DNA of 64,000 bases from Woeseiaceae bacterium. GTDB lineage: Bacteria > Pseudomonadota > Gammaproteobacteria > Steroidobacterales > Woeseiaceae. The notes beneath the pieces are model-generated. The model saw only the letters and a program-made list of their open reading frames with translations. It was not told the DNA's origin and did not search any database. The translations under genes and the position numbers were made by a program. Numbering within the stretch: position 1 is the stretch's first letter; every line of letters begins with the position of its first letter. Shown piece by piece: positions 46,278 through 54,266 of this stretch. The stretch covers positions 1 to 64,000 of the forward strand of contig JANQMR010000030.1 of the NCBI GenBank assembly GCA_028279985.1, read 5' to 3'.

Positions 46278-46347
46278 GGCCTGTCAACACTACGCCGGTA
46301 ATGCCTGCTGGCTCTGTATTGCAGTCCAGCAAGGCGGAAGCAGCGCG
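46278..46347 (-). repeat. 70-bp dispersed repeat, copy A (upstream of the LON-domain gene)
   Basis: Aligns without gaps to 47753-47822, same orientation, about three quarters identical; best blocks are GGCCTGTCAAC and AAGGCGGAA-CAGCGC. Both copies sit just upstream of a minus-strand gene and present TTGACA on that strand. Confidence 0.65.
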
Positions 46348-46381
46348 GTGTTAACAGGACACCGGCTTCATTTGCTCTCTT

Positions 46382-47749
46382 TCATTTGCCTTCGCGAAGG
46401 CGCTGCAACAGCGCGGTAAACGTCTGCCGCGCGCCGCCGAAACCGCCGTTACTCATGAAGACCACCTGATCGCCGGCGAGCACGCGCGTTGCCATGTCGT
46501 TGACCAGGCGATCGTAGTCGTCGAAGCCGCGAACGCGCGACCCGAGCGGCTCGAGAGCGGCGTCGAATCCGGTACCGATGTCCTTCGGCCGGTACATCCA
46601 TACCAGGTCCGCGTTCTCGAGGGCGCCGGCCAGGGCCTCGTCGTGCACGCCCATGCGCATCGTGTTCGAACGCGGTTCGACCGCGACGACGATGCGTTTG
46701 CCGGGGTGCCGCCGGCGCATGCCGGCGATGCTGCGTCGAATCGCCGTCGGATGATGCGCGAAGTCGTCGTATATCGCGATGTCGGAGACGGTTGCGGTAC
46801 GCTCCATGCGGCGTTTGACGCCCTCGAAACGCGACAATGCCTCGACGGCGCGGCCCAGCGGCACGCCGGCTACCCCGGCGGCGGCGGCCGCGGCGACGGC
46901 GTTTTCCAGGTTGTGCCTGCCGCCTAGCCGCCAGCGGGTTTCGGCGCTTTCCCCGGCGCCGTGCCGGATCGCCAAGCGACGCTCGGCGGTGTCGAGAAAC
47001 TCGCCCCGCCACTCGCCATCGGCGCAAAAAGTCTCCTGCGGTGTCCAGCAACCCATGTCGATCAGCGCCGCGAGTTCTGCATCGGCGGCGTTGCGGACGA
47101 TCTTCCCGCTACCGGGCACCGTCCGCAACAACTGGTGGAACTGCCACCGTATCGCGTCGATATCCGCGTAGATATCGGCATGGTCGAATTCGAGATTCGT
47201 AAGCACCAGGGTCCTGGGCCGGTAGTGGACGAATTTCGCGCGTTTGTCGAAAAAGGCCGTATCGTATTCGTCCGCCTCGACGACGAAAAAACGCCCGCCG
47301 CCCGATCGGGCCGACACTCCGAAATTCACCGGAATACCGCCGATCAGAAAACCGGGGGCCAGGCCCGCATCCTCGAGGATCCATGCCAGCATGCTCGCCG
47401 TCGTCGTCTTGCCGTGGGTGCCGGCGACGGCCAACACGTGCTGACCGCGCAGCACATGGTCGGCAAGCCACTGCGGCCCGGACTGGTAGGGTAGCTCCCG
47501 ATCCAGTATCGCCTCAACGACCGCCATGCCTCGGCTCATGACGTTACCGACGACGATTACATCCGGCGCCGCGTCGAGCTGCGCCGCGTCGTAACCCTCG
47601 TGGATTTCGATACCCAGGGCTTTGAGTTGGGTACTCATCGGCGGATAAACGTTCTTGTCGCTACCGCTGACCCGGTGGCCGGCGGCTTGCGCCAACGCCG
47701 CGATGCCACCCATGAAGGTTCCGCAGATTCCCAATATGTGTACGTGCAT
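46382..47749 (-). CDS. mpl: Murein tripeptide ligase Mpl
   Basis: Re-uses peptidoglycan fragments: joins L-Ala-gamma-D-Glu-meso-DAP to UDP-MurNAc. The 455 residues start MHVHILGICGTFMGGIAALAQAAGHRVSGSDKNVYPPMSTQLKALGI, with the ATP motif AGTHGKTT at residues 110-117, then EADEYDTAFFDKRAKFVHY, NLEFDHADIY, and GRHNLENAVAAAAAA. GICGTFMGG rather than the MurC GIGGxGM pattern identifies Mpl. The 5' end is preceded directly by copy B of the dispersed repeat. Confidence 0.95.
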   Translation of the reverse strand: MHVHILGICGTFMGGIAALAQAAGHRVSGSDKNVYPPMSTQLKALGIEIHEGYDAAQLDAAPDVIVVGNVMSRGMAVVEAILDRELPYQSGPQWLADHVLRGQHVLAVAGTHGKTTTASMLAWILEDAGLAPGFLIGGIPVNFGVSARSGGGRFFVVEADEYDTAFFDKRAKFVHYRPRTLVLTNLEFDHADIYADIDAIRWQFHQLLRTVPGSGKIVRNAADAELAALIDMGCWTPQETFCADGEWRGEFLDTAERRLAIRHGAGESAETRWRLGGRHNLENAVAAAAAAGVAGVPLGRAVEALSRFEGVKRRMERTATVSDIAIYDDFAHHPTAIRRSIAGMRRRHPGKRIVVAVEPRSNTMRMGVHDEALAGALENADLVWMYRPKDIGTGFDAALEPLGSRVRGFDDYDRLVNDMATRVLAGDQVVFMSNGGFGGARQTFTALLQRLREGK

Positions 47750-47752
47750 CAG

Positions 47753-47822
47753 GGCCTGTCAACGCTATGCGAGTAATCCCTGCCGATCCTGTGCGGCCGT
47801 CCGGCAAGGCGGAAACAGCGCC
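47753..47822 (-). repeat. 70-bp dispersed repeat, copy B (immediately upstream of mpl)
   Basis: Partner of 46278-46347. It begins 4 bp before the mpl start codon on the minus strand. Confidence 0.65.
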
Positions 47823-47912
47823 ATGCAGCCGCTCCGCCGTTTCTCGCCGCCGCGCACCGGCGGACACGAAAATCCGGCGCCGAATCGGGCGACTTGTGCG
47901 CGGGACCGGACA

Positions 47913-48416
47913 CTACGCCTCCGGCGCCAAGGCTTCCGACAAGGCGACCTGCAGGACGAACACGGCCATCGCGATCGCAATTCCGGTAAACCAGTGCTGA
48001 TCTATCGCGCGGGCGATGATGTGCCCTTTCACCGGCACGGACCAGAACACGATGATGATCGCACCGAAATTGGCCGCCACCGCGCCCAATAGCGGGGTGA
48101 GCAAGGCGAGCTCCGCCACCATCGCAAACGAAATCAGCGCACCGCAACCGATGATCGCGGACAGGGTCTGCAAGCCGCGGCTGACCCGGCCGGTCACGAG
48201 CAAGACGCCGAGATAGCAGGCGGCGCCGACGACGGCGACGACGACCGCAATCGCCGCGTCGCCGGCCTGGAACCGTTCGATCAATGCCGCGGTGACCAGC
48301 AGCGCCGCAAGCCACAGGCCGATCGTCAGGTAGAGGACAATCCAGGAATGCGGCAGCGCATCGGGGCCTTTCTTCAGAAAAGTAATGTCGAGCAGCGTTC
48401 GGATCAGTGGTAACAC
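47913..48416 (-). CDS. Integral membrane protein of unknown function
   Basis: Not recognised. The 167 residues show about five membrane segments: WIVLYLTIGLWLAALLVTAALI, AAIAVVVAVVGAACYLGVLLV, LSAIIGCGALISFAMVAELALL, VAANFGAIIIVFWSVPV and FTGIAIAMAVFVLQVALS. A conserved-looking polar start (LPLIRTLLDITFLKKGPDALPHS) precedes them. It lies between mpl and the divergent rnd and is probably transcribed on its own. Codon use matches the neighbours, so it looks resident. Confidence 0.7.
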   Translation of the reverse strand: MLPLIRTLLDITFLKKGPDALPHSWIVLYLTIGLWLAALLVTAALIERFQAGDAAIAVVVAVVGAACYLGVLLVTGRVSRGLQTLSAIIGCGALISFAMVAELALLTPLLGAVAANFGAIIIVFWSVPVKGHIIARAIDQHWFTGIAIAMAVFVLQVALSEALAPEA

Positions 48417-48490
48417 GGTGCATTCAGGCGATTGCTTTGGGGCAATGATCGCATGTTAACCTCGCAATCCGAAGCACACCGCCCTGCCCT

Positions 48491-48514
48491 TTAGACGCCC
48501 GATTAGATGCCCGA
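48491..48514. repeat. 12-bp duplication spanning the rnd start codon
   Basis: TTAGACGCCCGA is followed by TTAGATGCCCGA; the single C-to-T change in the second copy creates the ATG (48507-48509) used as start. Confidence 0.85.
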
Positions 48515-49580
48515 CTTCAGCTTGGTCGAAAATCCCGATGCGATGGTTGCCCGCTTGAGCGGCCACGATCGGATTGGCCTGGATACCGAATTCGTTCGCG
48601 AGCGGACTTTCTACGCCGAGCTCTGTCTGGTGCAAATCGCAACGGCAGGCGGCATCTTTTGTGTCGATCCGCTGGCCTTGGACGAGGCTTCGGCGTTCTG
48701 GGAGCATCTGTTGGGCCGGGGCTGGATCGCCCATTCGGCAAGACAGGACATCGAAGTGGTCTACCAGACCGCGGACCGCATGCCCGAGGCGCTGTTCGAC
48801 ACACAAGTCGCGGCGGGACTTGCAGGTTACGCCCCGCAGCTCGGCTACGCGGGACTGGTCGCGGCCCTGTTCGACGTCGAACTGCCGAAGTCGCATACCC
48901 GCGCCGACTGGTCGCAAAGGCCGCTGCCGCGGGCCTTGCTCGAATACGCGGCGGAGGACGTCCAGTACCTGCTGCCCGCGTACGAGTCGCTCTGCGAAAC
49001 GCTGGATAAGCTCGGCAGGCTCGACTGGGCCAGACAGGATTCGGCGCTGTTGCTGGACCCGGCGCTGTACGACAGCCATCCCGACCACGCGATCCGGCGC
49101 GTCAAGGGCGCTAGAAACCTGCGCGGCCGCAGCCGAAACGCAGCCGCGAGACTGGCCGCATGGCGCGAACGGCGGGCGATGCGAAACAACAAACCGCGAC
49201 GGTGGATTCTGCGGGACAGCGTGCTGGTGGAGCTCGCCGGGCGCCTGCCCGCGACCGAGCAGGACCTGAAACGCATCGATGGGCTGCCGCGGAAGCTGGC
49301 GGAGCGCGACGGACGGCGACTGCTTGCAGAGATTCGTCAGGCGGGTGACGACGCCGTCGATTACCGGCCGCCGACGGCGCCCGACGGCAGGCAAAAATCC
49401 GTGCTCGAGTCCCTGCAAGCCGCGGTTGACGGCTGCGCGGAGGATCTGGGCCTTCCGGGCGAAGTGATCGCACCTCGGCGGGAGTTGTCGGCCGCGGTGA
49501 TATCGGGCATCTGCGACAGCCGGGTGTTCCAGGGCTGGCGCAAGACGCTGATCGGCGACAGGCTGCTGGCCATGCTGTAG
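48507..49580 (+). CDS. rnd: Ribonuclease D
   Basis: 3'-5' exoribonuclease that trims stable RNA precursors. The 357 residues contain the DEDD catalytic residues: RIGLDTEFVRERTFYAELCLVQIA (Exo I, Asp and Glu), IAHSARQDIEVVY (Exo II, Asp) and YAAEDVQYLLPAY (Exo III, Tyr and Asp). Two HRDC-like domains follow (RRWILRDSVLVELAGRLPATEQDLKRIDGLP). The start codon lies in the second copy of a 12-bp duplication. Divergent from the membrane protein gene. Confidence 0.94.
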   Translation: MPDFSLVENPDAMVARLSGHDRIGLDTEFVRERTFYAELCLVQIATAGGIFCVDPLALDEASAFWEHLLGRGWIAHSARQDIEVVYQTADRMPEALFDTQVAAGLAGYAPQLGYAGLVAALFDVELPKSHTRADWSQRPLPRALLEYAAEDVQYLLPAYESLCETLDKLGRLDWARQDSALLLDPALYDSHPDHAIRRVKGARNLRGRSRNAAARLAAWRERRAMRNNKPRRWILRDSVLVELAGRLPATEQDLKRIDGLPRKLAERDGRRLLAEIRQAGDDAVDYRPPTAPDGRQKSVLESLQAAVDGCAEDLGLPGEVIAPRRELSAAVISGICDSRVFQGWRKTLIGDRLLAML

Positions 49581-49683
49581 CGGCGCGGCCGAAACGCCTT
49601 ATCGCGATCCGTAGGCAATCGCAGGCGACCCGTAGGCCGAAGGGCCTATCCGTCCCGAGGTCAGGGCCCGGCGTCGGCGATCG

Positions 49684-50325
49684 TTACGGCAGGGCCGCCG
49701 CCAGGCGTGCATGCACGTCGTCGACGGAACCGTCGGCGTCGACGACGGTAAGCCGATTTCGCTTTCGGTAGAACTCGACGACGGGTTCGGTCTGCTCGCG
49801 ATAGACGTCGAGACGATTTCGTATCGTCTCTTCGTTGTCGTCCTCGCGCTGGATCAGCTCGCCGCCTGCGGCGATGACCGCGTCGATCTCGTCATTGGGT
49901 GAAAAGTAGACGTTCAAGAGCTTGCCGGTCTTGGAGCAGGTACGCCGGCCGGTCAGACGCTTCATCAGGATATCGAACTCTACGTCCATCAACACGGCGG
50001 CGTCGAGCGGCACCCCCAGCGTGTCCAGGAGTTCCTCCAGGTCGATCGCCTGCTGACGGGTTCTCGGAAAGCCGTCCAGGATAAAGCCGTCGGCAGCGTC
50101 GGGCTGCGACAGGCGTTCGCTGATGATACCGAGCATCACGTCGTCGGAGACCAAGTCGCCGCTGTCCATGATCGCCTTGGCCTTTTGACCGAAGCGGGTC
50201 CCCTTTGCGACCGCTTCGCGCAGCATGTCGCCGGTCGAAACATGCGGAATGTTTCCTTCGGCGCTGAGTTTTTTCGCTTGCGTGCCTTTGCCCGACCCGG
50301 GCGCCCCCAGCAATACGATGCGCAT
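49684..50325 (-). CDS. adk: Adenylate kinase
   Basis: ATP + AMP to 2 ADP. The 213 residues start MRIVLLGAPGSGKGTQAKKLSAEGNIPHVSTGDMLREAVAKGT (P-loop and AMP site) and contain GFILDGFPRTRQQAIDLE and RREDDNEETIRNRLDVYREQTEPVVEFYRKR-like C-terminal motifs. The LID segment (TGRRTCSKTGKLLNVYFSPNDEIDAVIAAGGELIQRED) is long but has only one Cys, so no zinc site. Adjacent, divergent PPi-PFK and downstream H+-PPase make this a phosphate-energy neighbourhood. Confidence 0.96.
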   Translation of the reverse strand: MRIVLLGAPGSGKGTQAKKLSAEGNIPHVSTGDMLREAVAKGTRFGQKAKAIMDSGDLVSDDVMLGIISERLSQPDAADGFILDGFPRTRQQAIDLEELLDTLGVPLDAAVLMDVEFDILMKRLTGRRTCSKTGKLLNVYFSPNDEIDAVIAAGGELIQREDDNEETIRNRLDVYREQTEPVVEFYRKRNRLTVVDADGSVDDVHARLAAALP

Positions 50326-50495
50326 GATGCCGTCTCTACAGGATGTGGTTGAACCCAGGGCGGTCTCGAGCGCGTCGCCGGACCGTGCCGAGGTACGCTA
50401 CCGGCAATGATCGCAGAGGTCAAACGGCGGACGCGTCATCCTGTGAACCGGTCGCCGGTTTGCGTTATCTTTGGGACCGATCGAATTCGCAGCGC

Positions 50496-50552
50496 CAAGA
50501 CCATCTGCAAGACCATCTACTACAAGACCATCTATTAGGGACTATCTACGGG
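50496..50552. repeat. 12/15-bp tandem array in the PFK leader
   Basis: CAAGACCATCTG, CAAGACCATCTACTA, CAAGACCATCTATTA and the weaker GGGACTATCTACGGG lie head to tail, ending 11 bp before the phosphofructokinase start. Confidence 0.85.
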
Positions 50553-50563
50553 ACTCTCGAACA

Positions 50564-51826
50564 ATGACAGCAAGAAATGCCTTCTACGCGCAATCCGGCG
50601 GCGTCACCGCCGTCATCAACGCCACGGCCTGTGGCGTGATCGAAACCGCACGGAAACACAAAAAGCACATCGCCAACGTGTATGCGGGACGTAACGGCAT
50701 CATCGGTGCGTTGACCGAGGACATGATCGACACCAACCGCGAAAACGCCCGTGCGATCGCCGCGCTGCGGCATACGCCGGGCGGCGCTTTCGGCTCGGCG
50801 CGATACAAACTCAAGGGTATCGACGAAAACCGGGCGCAGTACGAACGCCTGGTCGAGGTGTTCCACGCGCACGACATCGGCTATTTCTTCTACAACGGCG
50901 GCAACGACTCGATGGACACGGCACACAAGGTTTCCCAGGTGTCCAAGCGCATGGGATACCCGGTGCAGTGTATCGGCGTGCCGAAGACCGTGGACAACGA
51001 CCTGGCGGTTACCGACAACTGCCCGGGCTTCGGCTCGGTCGCCAAATACGTCGCCGTGTCCACGCGGGAAGCCGCGCTCGACGTGCTGTCGATGGCAAAA
51101 ACCTCGACCAAGGTGTTCGTCCTGGAAGTCATGGGCCGGCATGCGGGCTGGATCGCGGCCGCGGGCGGGCTTGCCGGCAACGCGCCCGGGGACGCGCCGC
51201 ACATCATCCTGTTTCCCGAGGTGCCCTTCGACGAGCCGGCGTTCCTCAAACGGGTCCAGGAAAGCGTCGAGAAATACGACTACTGCGTGGTCGTCGTCAG
51301 TGAGGGCGCCCAGTACGCGGACGGCCGCTTTCTCGCCGAAGCCGGCACGCGGGACGCTTTCGGCCACGCGCAGCTCGGCGGCGTGGCGCCGGTGGTTGCA
51401 AACCTCGTGCGCGAGAGGCTGGGTTACAAGTACCATTACGCGGTGGCCGATTACCTGCAGCGTTCCGCCCGGCATATCGCGTCGGCCACCGACGTCAAAC
51501 AAGCTTACGCCGTAGGCCAGGCCGCCGTGAAATTCGCGGTCGAGGGCAAGACCGCCGTCATGCCGGCCATCAAACGCGTCTCGGACAAACCCTATCGCTG
51601 GCGGATCGGCGAGGCGCCCTTGTCCCGCGTCGCCAACACCGAAAAAAAGCTGCCCAAGCGGTTTATCACGAAAGACGGTTTCGGCATTACCGAAGCGGCC
51701 CGCCGGTACCTGCAACCGCTGATACGCGGCGAAGATTATCCCCCTTATGTCAATGGCTTACCGAAGTACGTCACACTCAAGAACGTGCCCGTAAAACCCA
51801 AGCTCGGCACCGAATTTGTGGTATGA
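50564..51826 (+). CDS. pfp: 6-phosphofructokinase, pyrophosphate-dependent type
   Basis: Phosphorylates fructose 6-phosphate; family features indicate PPi as donor, so the step can run both ways. The 420 residues contain FFYNGGNDSMDTAHKVSQ, where ATP-using enzymes have GGDGS, and GVPKTVDNDLAVTDNCPGFGSVAKYVA with the Lys of PKTVDND typical of PPi-PFK. EVMGRHAGWIAAAGGLA is the substrate motif. The ATG at 50564 starts MTARNAFYAQSGGVTAVINATA. The H+-pyrophosphatase gene follows on the same strand, 270 bp later. Donor specificity is inferred from motifs. Confidence 0.9.
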   Translation: MTARNAFYAQSGGVTAVINATACGVIETARKHKKHIANVYAGRNGIIGALTEDMIDTNRENARAIAALRHTPGGAFGSARYKLKGIDENRAQYERLVEVFHAHDIGYFFYNGGNDSMDTAHKVSQVSKRMGYPVQCIGVPKTVDNDLAVTDNCPGFGSVAKYVAVSTREAALDVLSMAKTSTKVFVLEVMGRHAGWIAAAGGLAGNAPGDAPHIILFPEVPFDEPAFLKRVQESVEKYDYCVVVVSEGAQYADGRFLAEAGTRDAFGHAQLGGVAPVVANLVRERLGYKYHYAVADYLQRSARHIASATDVKQAYAVGQAAVKFAVEGKTAVMPAIKRVSDKPYRWRIGEAPLSRVANTEKKLPKRFITKDGFGITEAARRYLQPLIRGEDYPPYVNGLPKYVTLKNVPVKPKLGTEFVV

Positions 51827-51835
51827 TGCGCCGCC

Positions 51836-51885
51836 GGTTCGGGGCGGGGACCGTTTGACAAACCGGTCCGGGAGCGTCCCGAACC
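51836..51885 (+). terminator. Stable two-part hairpin after the PPi-PFK gene
   Basis: GGTTCGGG (51836-51843) pairs with CCCGAACC (51878-51885), and inside it GGACCGTTT pairs with AAACCGGTCC around GAC. It starts ten bases after the stop codon. It has no U-tract, so it may be a Rho-assisted terminator, an RNA-stabilising element or part of a leader for hppA. The rest of the 270-bp gap (to 52096) shows no other feature I can support. Confidence 0.5.
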
Positions 51886-52096
51886 CCAACGCTGCACAGA
51901 ACCAACAATAGCGTCGCGGCCATCCGCACAGTCGGTGAAGCGCATTGCTGTCGCAGCAGTGGTGCGGCCTGCACAGGGACAGGCCGGCCATCGTGGTTCG
52001 CCTCAAATCAAGCGTATTGTCGTGAAGGCCGGTCCTTGCGCCGTCCTCGTCGGCATCGCTTAAGCTGTTTGCACTAAAACGTCGGGAGACAGAGTA

Positions 52097-54151
52097 ATGA
52101 GTAACGACTTGGCACTGTGGCTGTCCATCGGTGCGGGCGCGCTTGCGATCCTGTTCGGAATCGTGTCCACGCGGTGGATTCTCGCGCAGCCGGCCGGAAG
52201 CAGCCGCATGCAGGAGATCGCCGCCGCCGTGCAGGAAGGCGCCGCTGCCTACATGAACCGTCAATACACGACCATCGGCATCGTCGGTGTAGTCCTGACC
52301 ATTGTCCTCGGCATCGCGCTCGACCTCGGCACGGCGATCGGCTTCGTGATCGGCGCCGTATTCTCGGGGCTGGCCGGCTACATCGGCATGTACGTCTCGG
52401 TGCGAGCCAACGTGCGCACCGCCGAGGCCGCAACCCGGGGCGTCAACCCGGCGCTGGACGTAGCTTTCAAGGGCGGCGCCATCACCGGTCTGCTCGTCGT
52501 CGGCCTGGGCCTGCTCGGCGTTGCGGGTTACTTTTTCATTCTTCTGAAGACCGGCGCCACCACCGACGACGCAATTCACGCCCTGGTCGGCCTGGCTTTC
52601 GGCGGCTCGCTGATCTCGATTTTCGCCCGGCTCGGCGGCGGTATTTTCACCAAGGGCGCCGATGTCGGCGCGGACCTGGTCGGCAAGGTAGAGGCCGGTA
52701 TCCCGGAGGACGATCCTCGCAATCCGGGCGTCATCGCCGACAATGTCGGCGACAATGTCGGCGACTGCGCCGGCATGGCGGCCGACTTGTTCGAAACCTA
52801 CGCGGTGACGATCATCGCGACGATGCTTCTCGGCGGGCTGGTCGCGACCCAGTTCGGCGCCGAAGCCGTCGTTTATCCGCTGGTGCTGGGCGCGGCCTCG
52901 ATCGTCGCGTCGATCATCGGGACGTTTTTCGTCAAAACCTCCGACGGCGGCAAGATCATGGGGGCGCTCTACAAGGGCATGATCGTCGCGGGTATTCTCG
53001 CGGCCATCGCCTTCTACCCGATTACGACGATGATGATGGGCGACAGCGGCAACGCAACCGGCATCTATCTCTCCTCGCTAATCGGCCTCGCGCTCACGGC
53101 GGCGATGGTGGTCATCACCGAGTATTACACCGGCACCGACTACAAGCCGGTCAAGACCATCGCCAATGCCTCGCTGACGGGCGACGCCACCAACATCATT
53201 GCCGGTCTCGGTATTTCGATGAAAGCGACGGCGCTGCCGGTGCTCGCCGTTTGCCTGTCCATCTGGACTGCGTTTCAGCTTGCACCCGAGGGCGACAACC
53301 TGGCCGGTCTCTACAACATCGCCATCGCGGCGACGACGATGCTGTCGATGACGGGCGTGGTCGTCGCACTGGACGCGTTCGGCCCGATCACCGACAACGC
53401 CGGCGGCATCGCCGAGATGGCCGAGCTGCCGCCCGAGGTACGCAACATCACCGACCAGCTCGATGCCGTGGGAAATACGACCAAAGCCGTGACCAAGGGC
53501 TACGCGATCGGTTCCGCGGGCCTCGCGGCCTTGGTGCTGTTCGCCGATTACACGCACGCGCTCGAGAAATACGGGTTCGACCTGGTCTTCCAGTTGGACG
53601 ATTACCGGGTGATCATCGGCCTGTTCATCGGCGGCCTGGTCCCGTTCCTGTTCGGTGCGATGGCGATGGAGGCCGTCGGCCGCGCCGCGGGGGCCGTCGT
53701 CAACGAAGTGCGCCGCCAGTTCCGCGAAATCGAAGGCATCATGGAAGGCACCGGCAAACCCGACTACAGCCGCGCCGTGGACCTGCTGACCAAAGCGGCG
53801 ATCAAGGAGATGATCGTGCCTTCGTTGCTGCCGATCCTGGTACCGCTGGCCGTGGGCGTCCTGCTCGGACCGGTGGCGCTGGGCGGACTGTTGCTGGGCA
53901 CGATCGTTACCGGACTGTTCGTCGCCATCTCGATGACGGCCGGTGGCGGCGCCTGGGACAATGCCAAGAAATATATCGAAGACGGCAACTGCGGCGGCAA
54001 GGGTTCGGATGCACACAAAGCCGCGGTCACGGGCGACACGGTCGGCGATCCTTACAAGGACACCGCCGGTCCCGCGATCAACCCGCTGATCAAGATCATC
54101 AACATCGTCGCCTTGTTGATGGTGCCGTTCCTCGCCAAGATCGCGTCATAG
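52097..54151 (+). CDS. hppA: K+-independent H+-translocating membrane pyrophosphatase
   Basis: Integral-membrane pump coupling PPi hydrolysis (or synthesis) to H+ movement. The 684 residues have about 16 membrane segments and the PPi-binding [45 protein letters not shown]. The K+-dependence signature reads [18 protein letters not shown] with Lys463, the mark of the K+-independent class (K+-dependent enzymes have Ala there). The C-terminal [14 protein letters not shown] and [22 protein letters not shown] are present. A strong terminator follows. Together with PPi-PFK it forms a PPi-linked energy module. Confidence 0.96.
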   Translation: MSNDLALWLSIGAGALAILFGIVSTRWILAQPAGSSRMQEIAAAVQEGAAAYMNRQYTTIGIVGVVLTIVLGIALDLGTAIGFVIGAVFSGLAGYIGMYVSVRANVRTAEAATRGVNPALDVAFKGGAITGLLVVGLGLLGVAGYFFILLKTGATTDDAIHALVGLAFGGSLISIFARLGGGIFTKGADVGADLVGKVEAGIPEDDPRNPGVIADNVGDNVGDCAGMAADLFETYAVTIIATMLLGGLVATQFGAEAVVYPLVLGAASIVASIIGTFFVKTSDGGKIMGALYKGMIVAGILAAIAFYPITTMMMGDSGNATGIYLSSLIGLALTAAMVVITEYYTGTDYKPVKTIANASLTGDATNIIAGLGISMKATALPVLAVCLSIWTAFQLAPEGDNLAGLYNIAIAATTMLSMTGVVVALDAFGPITDNAGGIAEMAELPPEVRNITDQLDAVGNTTKAVTKGYAIGSAGLAALVLFADYTHALEKYGFDLVFQLDDYRVIIGLFIGGLVPFLFGAMAMEAVGRAAGAVVNEVRRQFREIEGIMEGTGKPDYSRAVDLLTKAAIKEMIVPSLLPILVPLAVGVLLGPVALGGLLLGTIVTGLFVAISMTAGGGAWDNAKKYIEDGNCGGKGSDAHKAAVTGDTVGDPYKDTAGPAINPLIKIINIVALLMVPFLAKIAS

Positions 54152-54170
54152 TCCTGGCTGAAGATCGCTC

Positions 54171-54208
54171 AAGGCCGCCGGGCATACCGCCCGGCGGCCT
54201 TTGTTTTT
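54171..54208 (+). terminator. Intrinsic terminator of hppA
   Basis: A perfect 13-bp stem, AAGGCCGCCGGGC / GCCCGGCGGCCTT, around the loop ATACC, followed by TTTGTTTTT. It is 19 bp after the hppA stop. This is the clearest Rho-independent terminator in the window. Confidence 0.92.
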
Positions 54209-54266
54209 CCTTTAGTTTTTCCACCGTCGCGTCGGGCGGCGTCGCAAGCGGTTCTCTTGAACCGTG

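Noticed and set aside
46260..46290. TTGACA in repeat copy A as a promoter of the LON-domain gene
   Set aside because: No acceptable -10 at 15-19 bp; kept only as part of the repeat description.
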